Virus record (IMG/VR): IMGVR_UViG_3300048588_000108
Coordinates: 1-48,381 of that record
Direction: 5' to 3' (one strand)
From: a virus
DNA: 48,381 bases
Positions 31,902 to 38,840 of the stretch are shown here, piece by piece (the first letter of the stretch is position 1; each line of letters opens with the position of its first letter). The notes under the pieces are model-generated. The model did not search any database. It was not told the DNA's origin and saw only the letters and a program-made list of their open reading frames with translations. The position numbers and the translations under genes were made by a program.

Positions 31902-32647
31902 GCGTCGTCGGCGCCGGGGTCTACGACTTCGTGTGTCACCGAGACCTTAATCCCGCCGACGGGCGTCCTCAAGTTGAGGTTATCGGTGAAGATCCCCAAG
32001 TGACGGCCCACGTCGACCAATGCGGCGCGCTGGTCGTGCATCTGCACTTCGAAGCCGTGCTTCGTTGCCTTGACGCCCGCGTACAGCGCCAGCGCTTCGG
32101 CGGAGTACGTCGACGCGTCGTGCACGAACTGAGTCGGCACGCCTTGGCCGAAACATTCGGGGCAGTCGGGATGCGGGGGCTTGCGGGGATCGAAGCCAAC
32201 GCCGCCCTGCGGATCGAACACCGCGGCGCGGTTCTTGGCGTTGCGGATCTGGTACTCAAACTCTGCGGCGACAGCCTCGCGCGGGGTGTACTGGTATTTG
32301 TGATCCGTGCCGTGACAGTAGCGACACGATGCGCGGCGGAACTCGGCGAGCTCGCGCGGATCCGCCGTCGCGATCGCCCATAGGCGCAGCACGACATCGT
32401 CCGCGGCGACCTTGATTCGGTTCGCCCGTTCGGCGAGCGCCGCGTCGATCGCCCGTCGCACGCGCGGCCGTTGCGTCAGCTTCCAGCCCATCAGGCCAGC
32501 GTTCGCCGCGCTGTAGCCCGCGCGACGTGCCGCCGCCGACGCGTTGAGATCGACCAAGAACTCGACCACGAACAGCGCCTCGCGATCGGAACACGGGTCG
32601 TCGTCGGTCAGGCCGTAATCGTCGTCTAGTTCGCTCGCGCTACTCAC
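31898..32647 (-). CDS. terS: Terminase small subunit with zinc-ribbon-like insert
   Basis: 249 residues starting at a GTG. DREALFVVEFLVDLNASAAARRAGYSAANAGLMGWKLTQRPRVRRAI is the helix-turn-helix of Terminase_2-type small subunits. Two Cys pairs, CRYC (108-111) and CPEC (162-165), sit on either side of a beta-rich stretch and probably bind zinc. This makes the protein longer than usual. It recognises the packaging site and is the first gene of the late operon. Confidence 0.88.
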   Translation of the reverse strand: MSSASELDDDYGLTDDDPCSDREALFVVEFLVDLNASAAARRAGYSAANAGLMGWKLTQRPRVRRAIDAALAERANRIKVAADDVVLRLWAIATADPRELAEFRRASCRYCHGTDHKYQYTPREAVAAEFEYQIRNAKNRAAVFDPQGGVGFDPRKPPHPDCPECFGQGVPTQFVHDASTYSAEALALYAGVKATKHGFEVQMHDQRAALVDVGRHLGIFTDNLNLRTPVGGIKVSVTHEVVDPGADDA

Positions 32648-32716
32648 ATCGCCCCCGTTGCCGTTGGTGTCAAGGGGTGTAACTTAACACCACACAACCA
32701 AACACCAGAGGCCAAG
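32648..32716. promoter_or_regulatory. Divergent control region between terminase and membrane gene
   Basis: 69 bases between leftward terS and the rightward gene. On the minus strand TTGACACC lies at 32666-32673, matching the start of the shared promoters, but no good -10 follows and a start there would lie inside terS. GGTGTCA, GGTGTAA and TTAACACC (32666-32692) form direct and inverted GGTGT repeats, so the site may bind the same regulator. The rightward gene has ACCAGAGG as its ribosome-binding site. Confidence 0.45.
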
Positions 32717-33382
32717 ATGGGTAACAGATTTTCGGGATGGTCCGTCGTGATCGTGTTGATCGTCGGCGCGATGTTCTTCGGCGCGATCGAGCGGTACGCG
32801 GTGCTCGCGCGGACGGCGGACGACGCGGGACGCCGGGCACAGATCGAAACGGCGCGGATCCGGGTCGATCGGCTGCGGAAAGTGACGGCCGAACTCGAGA
32901 AACGGCTCGCCGTCGCCGATTCGCTCCGCAAGGCGCGGCCCGAAGTGGTCGTGCGGCCCGTTCCCGGCCCCGCCACGCCACGAACGACCCGACCAACGGC
33001 CCCGAACCATCCGGAGGTGCCGATCGGGCCGCAGACGGGCTTTGTGCGCGATTCCGCCGATATCGTGATCGCGGGGGTTGCGTATCGCGTGCCGAAACCC
33101 GTCGGCGATCTGCTCTCGGGCTTGCTGGTGGAGCTCGCCCACGCCGACAGCGTCGCCGCGGCGGCGGGTCGGGTCGTGGTGGAAGTTGACACCACGGCCA
33201 GCGCCTTGGAGCCCGTGCTTGAGCCCAAGCCCCCGGCGCGGTCGTGGCTCGCCCGGGCCGCGCGGTTCGTCGTGTTGCCGCTGTGCGGCGCCGCTGGCGC
33301 GGGGATCGGCGCGATCGCGGGGTCGGTGCACGGGGCCATTATCGGCGCGTCGGTAGGTGTGGCGGCCTGTTCGGTGCGCTGA
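32717..33382 (+). CDS. Membrane protein with coiled coil and glycine-zipper end
   Basis: 221 residues. The N-terminus has a membrane segment (about 9-26, VVIVLIVGAMFFGAIERY) followed by a coiled coil (about 35-75). The end has another hydrophobic region with a glycine zipper (VLPLCGAAGAGIGAIAGSVHGAIIGASVGVAA). Membrane segment plus coiled coil recalls spanins or superinfection-exclusion proteins. It is the only rightward gene in this segment and its end overlaps the leftward gene at 33339 by 44 bases. ACCAGAGG precedes the ATG. Confidence 0.6.
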   Translation: MGNRFSGWSVVIVLIVGAMFFGAIERYAVLARTADDAGRRAQIETARIRVDRLRKVTAELEKRLAVADSLRKARPEVVVRPVPGPATPRTTRPTAPNHPEVPIGPQTGFVRDSADIVIAGVAYRVPKPVGDLLSGLLVELAHADSVAAAAGRVVVEVDTTASALEPVLEPKPPARSWLARAARFVVLPLCGAAGAGIGAIAGSVHGAIIGASVGVAACSVR

Positions 33383-33932
33383 GGGCGCGGGCGACGTCGT
33401 TCACGCGGCCGACGATCTCGGCCGCGGGCGCGGCGATCCGGGCCACGTCGTCCGCCTTGGCCAAGATCCCCGCGATCGCATAGCGGCGCCGCGCGTCCAC
33501 CAGCGCCTTGCCGAACTGGTGTAGCGCGATCTGGCGCGTCTTCTCGTCGTCGCTGAACACCCGATCGGGCACGGCGTCGGCGTAAGCGTCGGCGATCGCG
33601 TCGCCCATCGTGTTCCGCACCGTGTCGACCCGCGGCGGAATGTGTCCACGGGTCGGGACGTAGTGGCCCAGCCGATCAATGCGGCGCACGATGTCGGACA
33701 CGTCGACCGCGGGGTCGGGTGGTAACGACGCGGCGATGATCTCGCCCGGCGCGGGGAACCACGTCCGCCCCGACTCTTGCAACAGCGTCCGCGTGCCGTG
33801 CGCTAATTGCTCGTCCGTCACGTTGGCCAACGCGATGGCGAACACGTCGCGCGTCGAGCCCGTGATGGCGCGTGTCGGGTAGGCTTCGTGCAGCGCCGCG
33901 ATCGCGGTCGCTACGGCGCGGTTACTGGCCAT
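33339..33932 (-). CDS. Putative helicase-loader-like replication protein
   Basis: 197 residues from the ATG at 33932 (an earlier M at 33971 lies inside the initiator gene). The N-terminus resembles G39P/P-type helicase loaders: AIAALHEAYPTRAITGSTRDVFAIALANVTDEQLAHGTRTLLQESGRTWFPAPGEI. It directly follows the initiator gene with an 11-base overlap. An initiator next to a loader is a common phage replication pair. This assignment is from sequence style and position. Confidence 0.6.
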   Translation of the reverse strand: MASNRAVATAIAALHEAYPTRAITGSTRDVFAIALANVTDEQLAHGTRTLLQESGRTWFPAPGEIIAASLPPDPAVDVSDIVRRIDRLGHYVPTRGHIPPRVDTVRNTMGDAIADAYADAVPDRVFSDDEKTRQIALHQFGKALVDARRRYAIAGILAKADDVARIAAPAAEIVGRVNDVARALSAPNRPPHLPTRR

Positions 33933-34902
33933 CGGGCGGGACGGGGTCGAGGTCGGCGAAGAGTGCCTCACGGCCGCGGGTGATCGCGTTCGACGGTTCG
34001 CCGAGGGCCGTGGTGCGGGTGGTAGAAGCTACTTCGTCGACCCGTCGGCAGTAACCCCGAAGCAGCAGGGAGTTGAACGGCTGGCCGTTCGCGCTGAGTT
34101 CGACCAGCGCGGCCCCGATCGTGTCCAAGCCGAAGGGCTGGCCGTGCCTCCCGGTCTGGATCCTGGTGATCACGGCGTCGATCGCCGCGGGCACCTTCGC
34201 CGATCCGCGAAGCTGGACATACGCCGCGTGGTCCGCCGGGTTGCTGAACTCGTGCAGCTTGATCGCGGGCTCGTCAGCGGTAACGCTTGCCACCTCGCGC
34301 GTGTTGTCGGCGTGTTGTTGTAGTTCTTGCTTCCTGCTTAATGCATACTGCATACTGCTATTGTTGGACATTGCGGACATTTCGGGACGTCCACTATCGT
34401 CCACAATGTCGCGGACATCTTCGGACGCTGGCGTGACATCACCGGATGGTACGTCGGCCAGATCGGGCTCGGGGTCGGCGGATTTGGCGGCCTTTCGCTT
34501 CGCCTCTTCGCGTTCTCGGCGCTTGCGTTCGGCGTCGTATTCGCGGCGCTCTTCTTGGCTGCGGAGCTTGCGGTATTCTTCGTGGTTCACGATGCGCCAA
34601 CCCCAATCCCTGTCAGCACTTAGCGGGATGATGCGGCGCCCTTCTTCTTTCTTCGATCGGCTCTTCGGGTCGGGCTTTTCGAGCCACACGATGCCCTCGG
34701 AAATGATCTCGAACGGGATCCCGGTGCGGCGCGAAATCGCCTCGGGTGTCATATCGAGAATGCCCATCCGATCGGCGAGCACGATCATCTGTTGAAAGGT
34801 CACGAGGGCTTGCCACGGGGCGCCAGAGACGAGGGAGCCGTCGTACATCGACTCGAAAATCTTACCGTACATGGGTGGTCGGGTTCGGGGTTTTGCGGAC
34901 AT
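33922..34902 (-). CDS. Replication initiator protein
   Basis: 326 residues from 34902; ATG 34872 (316 residues) and a TTG at 34959 are alternatives, and none has a clear ribosome site. The N-terminal domain (IFESMYDGSLVSGAPWQALVTFQQMIVLADRMGILDMTPEAISRRTGIPFEIISEGIVWLEKPDPKSRSKKEEGRRIIPL) is a winged-helix type seen in phage initiators. A Glu/Arg/Lys-rich helix and a low-complexity linker (about 155-230) follow, then a C-terminal helical part. The linker is coded by the iteron and AT-rich segment, as the lambda O gene contains its origin. Confidence 0.8.
   Translation of the reverse strand: MSAKPRTRPPMYGKIFESMYDGSLVSGAPWQALVTFQQMIVLADRMGILDMTPEAISRRTGIPFEIISEGIVWLEKPDPKSRSKKEEGRRIIPLSADRDWGWRIVNHEEYRKLRSQEERREYDAERKRREREEAKRKAAKSADPEPDLADVPSGDVTPASEDVRDIVDDSGRPEMSAMSNNSSMQYALSRKQELQQHADNTREVASVTADEPAIKLHEFSNPADHAAYVQLRGSAKVPAAIDAVITRIQTGRHGQPFGLDTIGAALVELSANGQPFNSLLLRGYCRRVDEVASTTRTTALGEPSNAITRGREALFADLDPVPPDGQ
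34311..34430. other. Putative replication origin inside initiator gene
   Basis: An AT-rich stretch (34311-34372), far poorer in GC than its surroundings and holding a tandem GCATACT (34343-34356), adjoins two copies of GCGGACATYTBSGGAC at 34373-34388 and 34411-34426. Between them GTCCAC occurs at 34389 and 34399, ten bases apart. This arrangement of iterons next to an unwinding-prone region within the initiator's own linker is typical of phage origins. Confidence 0.6.
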
Positions 34903-34930
34903 CTGCGGACACAGTCGGACGAACTGCGGA
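34895..34930. repeat. Iteron copies at the initiator start
   Basis: GCGGACATCTGCGGAC (34895-34910) is 15/16 identical to the copy at 34411. GCGGACA recurs at 34905, TCGGAC near 34915 and TGCGGAA near 34924, mostly at 10-base steps. It overlaps the initiator start, so binding here would repress the initiator gene. Confidence 0.6.
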
Positions 34931-34971
34931 AACAAAGCGGACGGGGCGCGGGACCGCAAGGGCCGCCCTCT

Positions 34972-35002
34972 GTTCGGGCAGATCGGCCCGAACCCGTTCG
35001 GG
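34972..35002. other. Overlapping inverted repeats upstream of promoter P2
   Basis: GTTCGGGC (34972-34979) pairs with GCCCGAAC (34986-34993), 8 bp with loop AGATCG. CCCGAA (34987-34992) also pairs with TTCGGG (34997-35002). The two cannot form at once. They lie directly before the -35 of P2, where a hairpin also precedes P1. Confidence 0.55.
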
Positions 35003-35008
35003 TGACAC

Positions 35009-35037
35009 TTGACACCGACTCTCGGCGGTGGTATTGT
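35009..35037 (+). promoter_or_regulatory. Sigma70-type promoter P2 (twin of P1)
   Basis: -35 TTGACA at 35009-35014, 17-bp spacer, -10 TATTGT at 35032-35037, then TTACCCCATAC. Upstream is CCCGTTCGGG. All of these match P1 almost base for base except the middle of the spacer. It drives the rightward block from 35083. Confidence 0.8.
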
Positions 35038-35082
35038 TTACCCCATACCGCTGGACTCACCCCGAACGGAAAGGCTCAGACA

Positions 35083-35640
35083 ATGACGACGACCACGACG
35101 ACCGCCCCGAAGTCCCTCGGCCCCAAGGACACGGCAGCGATGATCCGCAAGGTGTTACGCGCTACCTTCCCCGCGACCAAGTTCTCGGTGACGACCGGCC
35201 GCGGGTCGGGCGTGTCGTCGGTGGACGTGCGGTGGACCGACGGCCCGACGGCGGCCCGGGTGAATGAGTTCGTCGCGTGCTTTCAGGCGGGGCACTTCGA
35301 CGGGATGACCGATATGTACGAATACGACCGCGCCCACTTCGTTGAGATCGACGGCGAGATCTACCGCCCGGCGACGCGCTATGTGCAGACCTCGCGCGAG
35401 TCGTCGCCGCGGGCATTGGCACGGGCGACGTCGGCCGTCGCGTCGTACTGGATGACCACGGCGGAAGAGCGCGCGACGATCGCCGCCGCGATCGCGGATC
35501 TCGAAGCGGGCAACGTCAACGACTTTTGGAACAACGTGCGCCGCTTGCGCTTGACCGCGGCGCCGTCGCGTGACTTCTGCGAGCTCGTCTATCGCGCCCT
35601 CGGCGATCGGACCACCTGCACGTTGGAGGTGGCCGCGTGA
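35083..35640 (+). CDS. LPD29-like hypothetical protein
   Basis: 185 residues starting after a Thr-rich leader (MTTTTTTAPKSLGPKDTAAMI). The core RKVLRATFPATKFSVTTGRGSGVSSVDVRWTDGPTAARVNEFVACFQAGHFDGMTDMYEY resembles the large polyvalent protein-associated domain LPD29 of phage and mobile-element proteins. CGGAAAGG is the ribosome site before the ATG at 35083; a frame extending to 34792 crosses the P2 promoter and is rejected. It is the first gene after P2, so probably early. Confidence 0.7.
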   Translation: MTTTTTTAPKSLGPKDTAAMIRKVLRATFPATKFSVTTGRGSGVSSVDVRWTDGPTAARVNEFVACFQAGHFDGMTDMYEYDRAHFVEIDGEIYRPATRYVQTSRESSPRALARATSAVASYWMTTAEERATIAAAIADLEAGNVNDFWNNVRRLRLTAAPSRDFCELVYRALGDRTTCTLEVAA

Positions 35641-35840
35641 TCGCGTACCCGCTGACGGTGTCGGACTTCCACGTCGCGCGGGAATGGCGCGACGGGAAGC
35701 CGTCCGACTTTTTCGGCGTGTTCCGCGGCTCGGCGCTGGTCGAGGGCGGATTCGGTACGCGCAAGGGCGCCCGCGATTGGCTGCACGCCCAAGTCACGAC
35801 GACGCACGCGGACTACTTGCGCGCCGAGGGCATCGCGTGA
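35637..35840 (+). CDS. Small hypothetical protein
   Basis: 67 residues starting at a GTG that overlaps the previous stop (GTGA). FHVAREWRDGKPSDFFGVFRGSALVEGGFGTRKGARDWLH suggests a small alpha/beta fold. No family is recognised. Confidence 0.65.
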   Translation: MIAYPLTVSDFHVAREWRDGKPSDFFGVFRGSALVEGGFGTRKGARDWLHAQVTTTHADYLRAEGIA

Positions 35841-36100
35841 TCCCCGATCATCCGAACTGCCGATGCGCGATGCCGCCCCACGAACGAACGTGGGAGCTCG
35901 TGGGCGGGAGCGGCGACGGTGATCTCATCGCGCTGCCGTTTGGCGTGTGTCGGATTGAAGTCGCATCACCCCCGTTGTTGGTGGCGTTCGACGAAGAGCG
36001 GAACACCGCCGCGTTCACGATTTACAGCGGCACGTACGCCGCCCACACCGCGCGCGACGTCGCCGACGGTGTTCTCCGCTGGCAAGGTTGGAACCAATGA
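35837..36100 (+). CDS. Small hypothetical protein with HPNCRC start
   Basis: 87 residues from the GTG at 35837 (GTGA overlap); a longer frame back to 35570 has no start signal. It begins with IPDHPNCRC, the same motif that ends MuF-like proteins (RPNCRC at the end of the gene 25736-24756). The rest is mostly beta (VASPPLLVAFDEERNTAAFTIYSG). No function known. Confidence 0.6.
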   Translation: MIPDHPNCRCAMPPHERTWELVGGSGDGDLIALPFGVCRIEVASPPLLVAFDEERNTAAFTIYSGTYAAHTARDVADGVLRWQGWNQ

Positions 36101-36381
36101 ACCGACTACACGAACGCGACGTGCTCGCCGCCGTCGAAGTGTGGTACTACATCGTGAACGGGTGTAGCTGGTCGGATCGGCTAACGATGTGGAGTCCGAT
36201 TTACTACGGCCTGTTAATGGGCGCTCGTTCGCTGACGGGCGTCGATTGGCGCTTCGGGCGCTCAACTTTGTTGCCACCCACTCGGCGGCAAGCGTTGGCG
36301 CTACTCGCGAACGAACTCCGCCTTCACGGCTTCCGCGCGAACGTTCGCACCGGATCACTCACGTATGAGGGCGCGCAATGA
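36097..36381 (+). CDS. Small hypothetical protein
   Basis: 94 residues, joined to both neighbours by ATGA overlaps. Helices with aromatic residues (VWYYIVNGCSWSDRLTMWSPIYYGLLMGARSLTG) precede an Arg/Leu-rich end (RRQALALLANELRLHGFRANVRTG). Not recognised. Confidence 0.65.
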   Translation: MNRLHERDVLAAVEVWYYIVNGCSWSDRLTMWSPIYYGLLMGARSLTGVDWRFGRSTLLPPTRRQALALLANELRLHGFRANVRTGSLTYEGAQ

Positions 36382-36482
36382 CACGGTGCATTGACTCCAA
36401 TGTGGCGTCGCTGATCTCGATCGTCGGCGTGTTGAGTGGGATTGTATTCGGCGCGTGGATCGCGTCACGGGGGCGCCGATGA
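36378..36482 (+). CDS. 34-residue membrane protein
   Basis: A short gene with ATGA overlaps at both ends. Its sequence, SLISIVGVLSGIVFGAWIASRG, is one membrane segment with a basic end. It is a clear relative of the 43-residue protein at 44102 (MLVSIVGTLLGILLGAWIGSGG). Confidence 0.65.
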   Translation: MTRCIDSNVASLISIVGVLSGIVFGAWIASRGRR

Positions 36483-36754
36483 ACGCCGCGGAACTGCGGA
36501 AGCGCGTTGAACTACTCGCGCTCGTGCGCGATGGCGTGGTCGATCCGACCAGCGCACCAGCGGCCGCGGAAACGATCGGCGTCGCCGCCGACATTCTCGA
36601 AGCGCTGGCGATCCTTGAGGAACAGGGGCTCGACCTTTACACGCCGCTATACGTGCCGAACGGTTCCGCGTGGAACTTCACGGGCAACAGAGGGAAGGCG
36701 TTCGAGAGCCCCGTCGCCGCGTTGCTGGCGCTTCGTGCGCGGGTGAAGGGGTGA
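36479..36754 (+). CDS. Small helical hypothetical protein
   Basis: 91 residues, mostly helical (AAELRKRVELLALVRDGVVDPTSAPAAAETIGVAADILEALAILEEQGLDLYTPLYVPNG). It starts on the overlap with the previous stop. No family is recognised. Confidence 0.65.
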   Translation: MNAAELRKRVELLALVRDGVVDPTSAPAAAETIGVAADILEALAILEEQGLDLYTPLYVPNGSAWNFTGNRGKAFESPVAALLALRARVKG

Positions 36755-36945
36755 AGGCCGCGCGCTGGCCGTGGTGGGTCGAGAACGAAAGCGGCGAATG
36801 TATGACGTGCGGCCGCGAGTTCGGCACGGTGCGCGAAGCGTCGGCGCACGCGCGGAAGACAGGCCACTTCGTCAGCGCTGAGAAGGTGCTACAGCGCGTA
36901 TGGAACGGTGAAGACAAACAACCAGAGGCCCCGACCAATGGCTGA
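36751..36945 (+). CDS. C2H2-type zinc finger protein
   Basis: 64 residues from a GTG in a GTGA overlap. CMTCGREF followed by ASAHARKTGH gives a CxxC...HxxxxxH zinc finger, typical of small phage DNA-binding proteins. The end is polar. It is transcribed early behind P2, so it may be a regulator. Confidence 0.7.
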   Translation: MKAARWPWWVENESGECMTCGREFGTVREASAHARKTGHFVSAEKVLQRVWNGEDKQPEAPTNG

Positions 36946-37414
36946 ACAGACCAAGCCGCGCAAACTATCGAAACGCGAGATCCTAACGCACGCCGTCGCG
37001 AACCGCGCTAAGGACGTACACAGTTACGCGCCCGATCGCTGGGAAGCGCTCAACAACGCGAAGAAAAAACTGCTCGACGCGTGGGCCGCGGAAGTGGCGG
37101 AAGCTAGGGCGCTGTCCGAACGGCTTCTGCAAGAGGCACAGATCCACGCGCTCGAAGCGCGCACCGCGAACGCGACGATCGCCGAGATCTATCAAGCCGT
37201 GAGCGGCGCGACGGGTGAGCCGGGCAACTGGCACGGCGCGGCGCCCGTGGTCGAAGAGTTGACGCGACTGCGCGCGATCGTCGACGCGTTCACGCCGCCC
37301 GCGAAAATGCTGTGCGCGATGTACGAAGGATGTCAAGAACAGCCCAAGGGCTGCAGTGACGCATCGTGGAAGATCATCACCGACGCACGGGCGGCGTTGG
37401 CTGGTAACCCTTGA
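36938..37414 (+). CDS. Helical hypothetical protein
   Basis: 158 residues; ACCAGAGG precedes the ATG. The first half is a long helical, Ala/Glu-rich stretch (AWAAEVAEARALSERLLQEAQIHALEARTANATIAEIYQAV). The second half carries Cys at CAMYEGCQEQPKGC. Not recognised. It ends just before promoter P3. Confidence 0.6.
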   Translation: MAEQTKPRKLSKREILTHAVANRAKDVHSYAPDRWEALNNAKKKLLDAWAAEVAEARALSERLLQEAQIHALEARTANATIAEIYQAVSGATGEPGNWHGAAPVVEELTRLRAIVDAFTPPAKMLCAMYEGCQEQPKGCSDASWKIITDARAALAGNP

Positions 37415-37439
37415 CACTCCGAGTATCACCTAATACCTT
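37411..37439 (+). promoter_or_regulatory. Sigma70-type promoter P3, possibly leaderless
   Basis: -35 TTGACA at 37411-37416, 17-bp spacer, -10 TACCTT at 37434-37439. Transcription would start at about 37446, the ATG itself, and no ribosome site is seen. The inverted repeat GTTAT-GA-ATAAC (37443-37454) spans the start codon. Confidence 0.65.
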
Positions 37440-37442
37440 GCG

Positions 37443-37454
37443 GTTATGAATAAC
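37443..37454. promoter_or_regulatory. Palindrome over the regulator start codon
   Basis: GTTAT (37443-37447) and ATAAC (37450-37454) flank GA and overlap the ATG at 37446. A repressor here would block its own transcript, or fold the 5' end of a leaderless message. Confidence 0.5.
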
Positions 37455-37724
37455 ACCGACCAAGCAACACCCGAACTCACGCCGCGCGAGATCCGCCGCC
37501 GCCGCATCGCGACGGCCCTTGCGGTGTCGCGTGTGAGCCTTAAGGACATCTGGCGCCACGTGGAGAAGGACGGCCCCGTGTGCAGCTACAATATGGTTCA
37601 GAAGATCGCCGCCGGGGCCGAGGGCGACTCTGAGATCGGCGCGAAGATCCGCGCCGCCATCGCCGAATTGACGGGGCAACCCGCCGCGGCGCTGTTCGAC
37701 GTCGACGAAAAGGCGTCGACGTAA
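37446..37724 (+). CDS. Putative HTH transcription regulator
   Basis: 92 residues. REIRRRRIATALAVSRVSLKDIWRHVEKDGPVCSYNMVQKIAAGAEGDSEIGAKIRAAIAELTGQPAAALFD looks like a Cro/XRE-type DNA-binding domain; 'AAL..LTGQPAAALF' ends are common in XRE-type phage regulators. It sits behind its own promoter with a palindrome over its start, so self-control is likely. It stands directly before the recombination genes. Confidence 0.65.
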   Translation: MNNTDQATPELTPREIRRRRIATALAVSRVSLKDIWRHVEKDGPVCSYNMVQKIAAGAEGDSEIGAKIRAAIAELTGQPAAALFDVDEKAST

Positions 37725-37751
37725 TTCACCCCGAAGTAGGAGCACAACCTG

Positions 37752-38837
37752 ATGAGTACGGCGGAAGCGACCGACCCGCGCCCGAATGGGGCGGACGGTC
37801 AAAGGCTCGTGACGGGCGCACGCACTGACGAGACGACGGAGCAGCGGCGCGTCCAGTGGTTAGCGGAGCGCAAGAAATACCTCACCGCGACGGATGCGGC
37901 GAAGGTGCTCGGGCTCTCGCCCTATGGCGATGCGGTCGACGTGTGGCTCGAAAAGACGGGCCGCGACGGAGCGGAGTTCGTCGAAACCGCCGAGATGCGC
38001 CGCGGCCGTCGCCGCGAGTCCATCGTCTTGGATCAGTACGAAGAGACGGAGCTCGTGACCCTCACGCGCCCGCTGCCGTACACGCTGGTCGCGTCGGAGA
38101 AGATCCCGCTCCTCGCATTCTCGCCCGACGCGCTGCGCGGGTCGCTGGGGTCGTCACTGATCCCGGTCGACGCGAAGACCGCGCGCTGGGCTGACCCAAC
38201 GATGTGGGGCGAAGACGGGTCGGACGAGTTCCCGATCCACTACGCGATACAGTTGCACGTGCAGATGATCGTGCTGGGCGCTGAGATCGCGCACTTGCCG
38301 ACGGAGTTCGGCGGCGACGAATACCGCTGCTATCACCTTGGGTCGACGCCGTCGCGGCGCGATGGATTGGTGGAGCTATTGGGCGCGTGGTGGCAGAAGC
38401 ACGTGGTCGAAGACACGCAACCCGCCCCGACCGGATCGAAGAGCTACGCGGACTATCTCAAGCGCGTGTATCCGCGCCACGATGCCGGGATCGCGGTCGA
38501 CGTCCGAGGCGATCCAGCGCTCGACGCCTTGGGGCCGCGCTTCGATTCGCTGCGCGATGCCGTCAAGGCGTTGGAAGCCGAGCGCGACGAAGTCGGCAAC
38601 CAGATCCGCAACGCGATGGGATCCGCGGAAGTGCTGCAGGGGTCGATCTGGGGCGCGACGTGGAAGAACAACAAAGACAGCGAAAAGCTGGACGCCGCGG
38701 GCGCGGTGCAGGACTTCCAACGCCTTGCCGCCGCGAACGGCTGGCTCGATGAGTGGCGCACGGTGGTACGGCAACGCACGACGAAACAGCGCGGAGCACG
38801 CACGCTACGCGTTACCCTCAAGTCAGGCAAGGCATAA
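37752..38837 (+). CDS. YqaJ-family exonuclease/recombinase
   Basis: 361 residues. The YqaJ/lambda-exonuclease fold is clear: LTATDAAKVLGLSPY (about 44-58), RGRRRESIVLDQYEE with E89, LAFSPDALRG with D126, VDAKTA with D140-x-K142, and YAIQLHVQM with Q167. It degrades one strand of DNA ends for recombination. TAGGAG precedes the ATG. The following annealing-type protein and SbcC-like ATPase complete a Red-like set. Confidence 0.88.
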   Translation: MSTAEATDPRPNGADGQRLVTGARTDETTEQRRVQWLAERKKYLTATDAAKVLGLSPYGDAVDVWLEKTGRDGAEFVETAEMRRGRRRESIVLDQYEETELVTLTRPLPYTLVASEKIPLLAFSPDALRGSLGSSLIPVDAKTARWADPTMWGEDGSDEFPIHYAIQLHVQMIVLGAEIAHLPTEFGGDEYRCYHLGSTPSRRDGLVELLGAWWQKHVVEDTQPAPTGSKSYADYLKRVYPRHDAGIAVDVRGDPALDALGPRFDSLRDAVKALEAERDEVGNQIRNAMGSAEVLQGSIWGATWKNNKDSEKLDAAGAVQDFQRLAAANGWLDEWRTVVRQRTTKQRGARTLRVTLKSGKA

Positions 38838-38840
38838 CCA

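Noticed and set aside
32648-32673. TTGACA as a terS promoter
   Set aside because: A start 17 bp plus -10 downstream would fall inside the terS coding region and the -10 is poor; it is kept only as a possible operator.
32644-33339. Leftward frames opposite the 32717-33382 gene
   Set aside because: They are Arg/Ser/Pro-rich shadow frames without start signals; the rightward frame has a membrane segment, coiled coil and ribosome site.
34792-35082. N-terminal extension of the 35083 gene
   Set aside because: It would run through the P2 promoter and inverted repeats, and the ribosome site is just before 35083.
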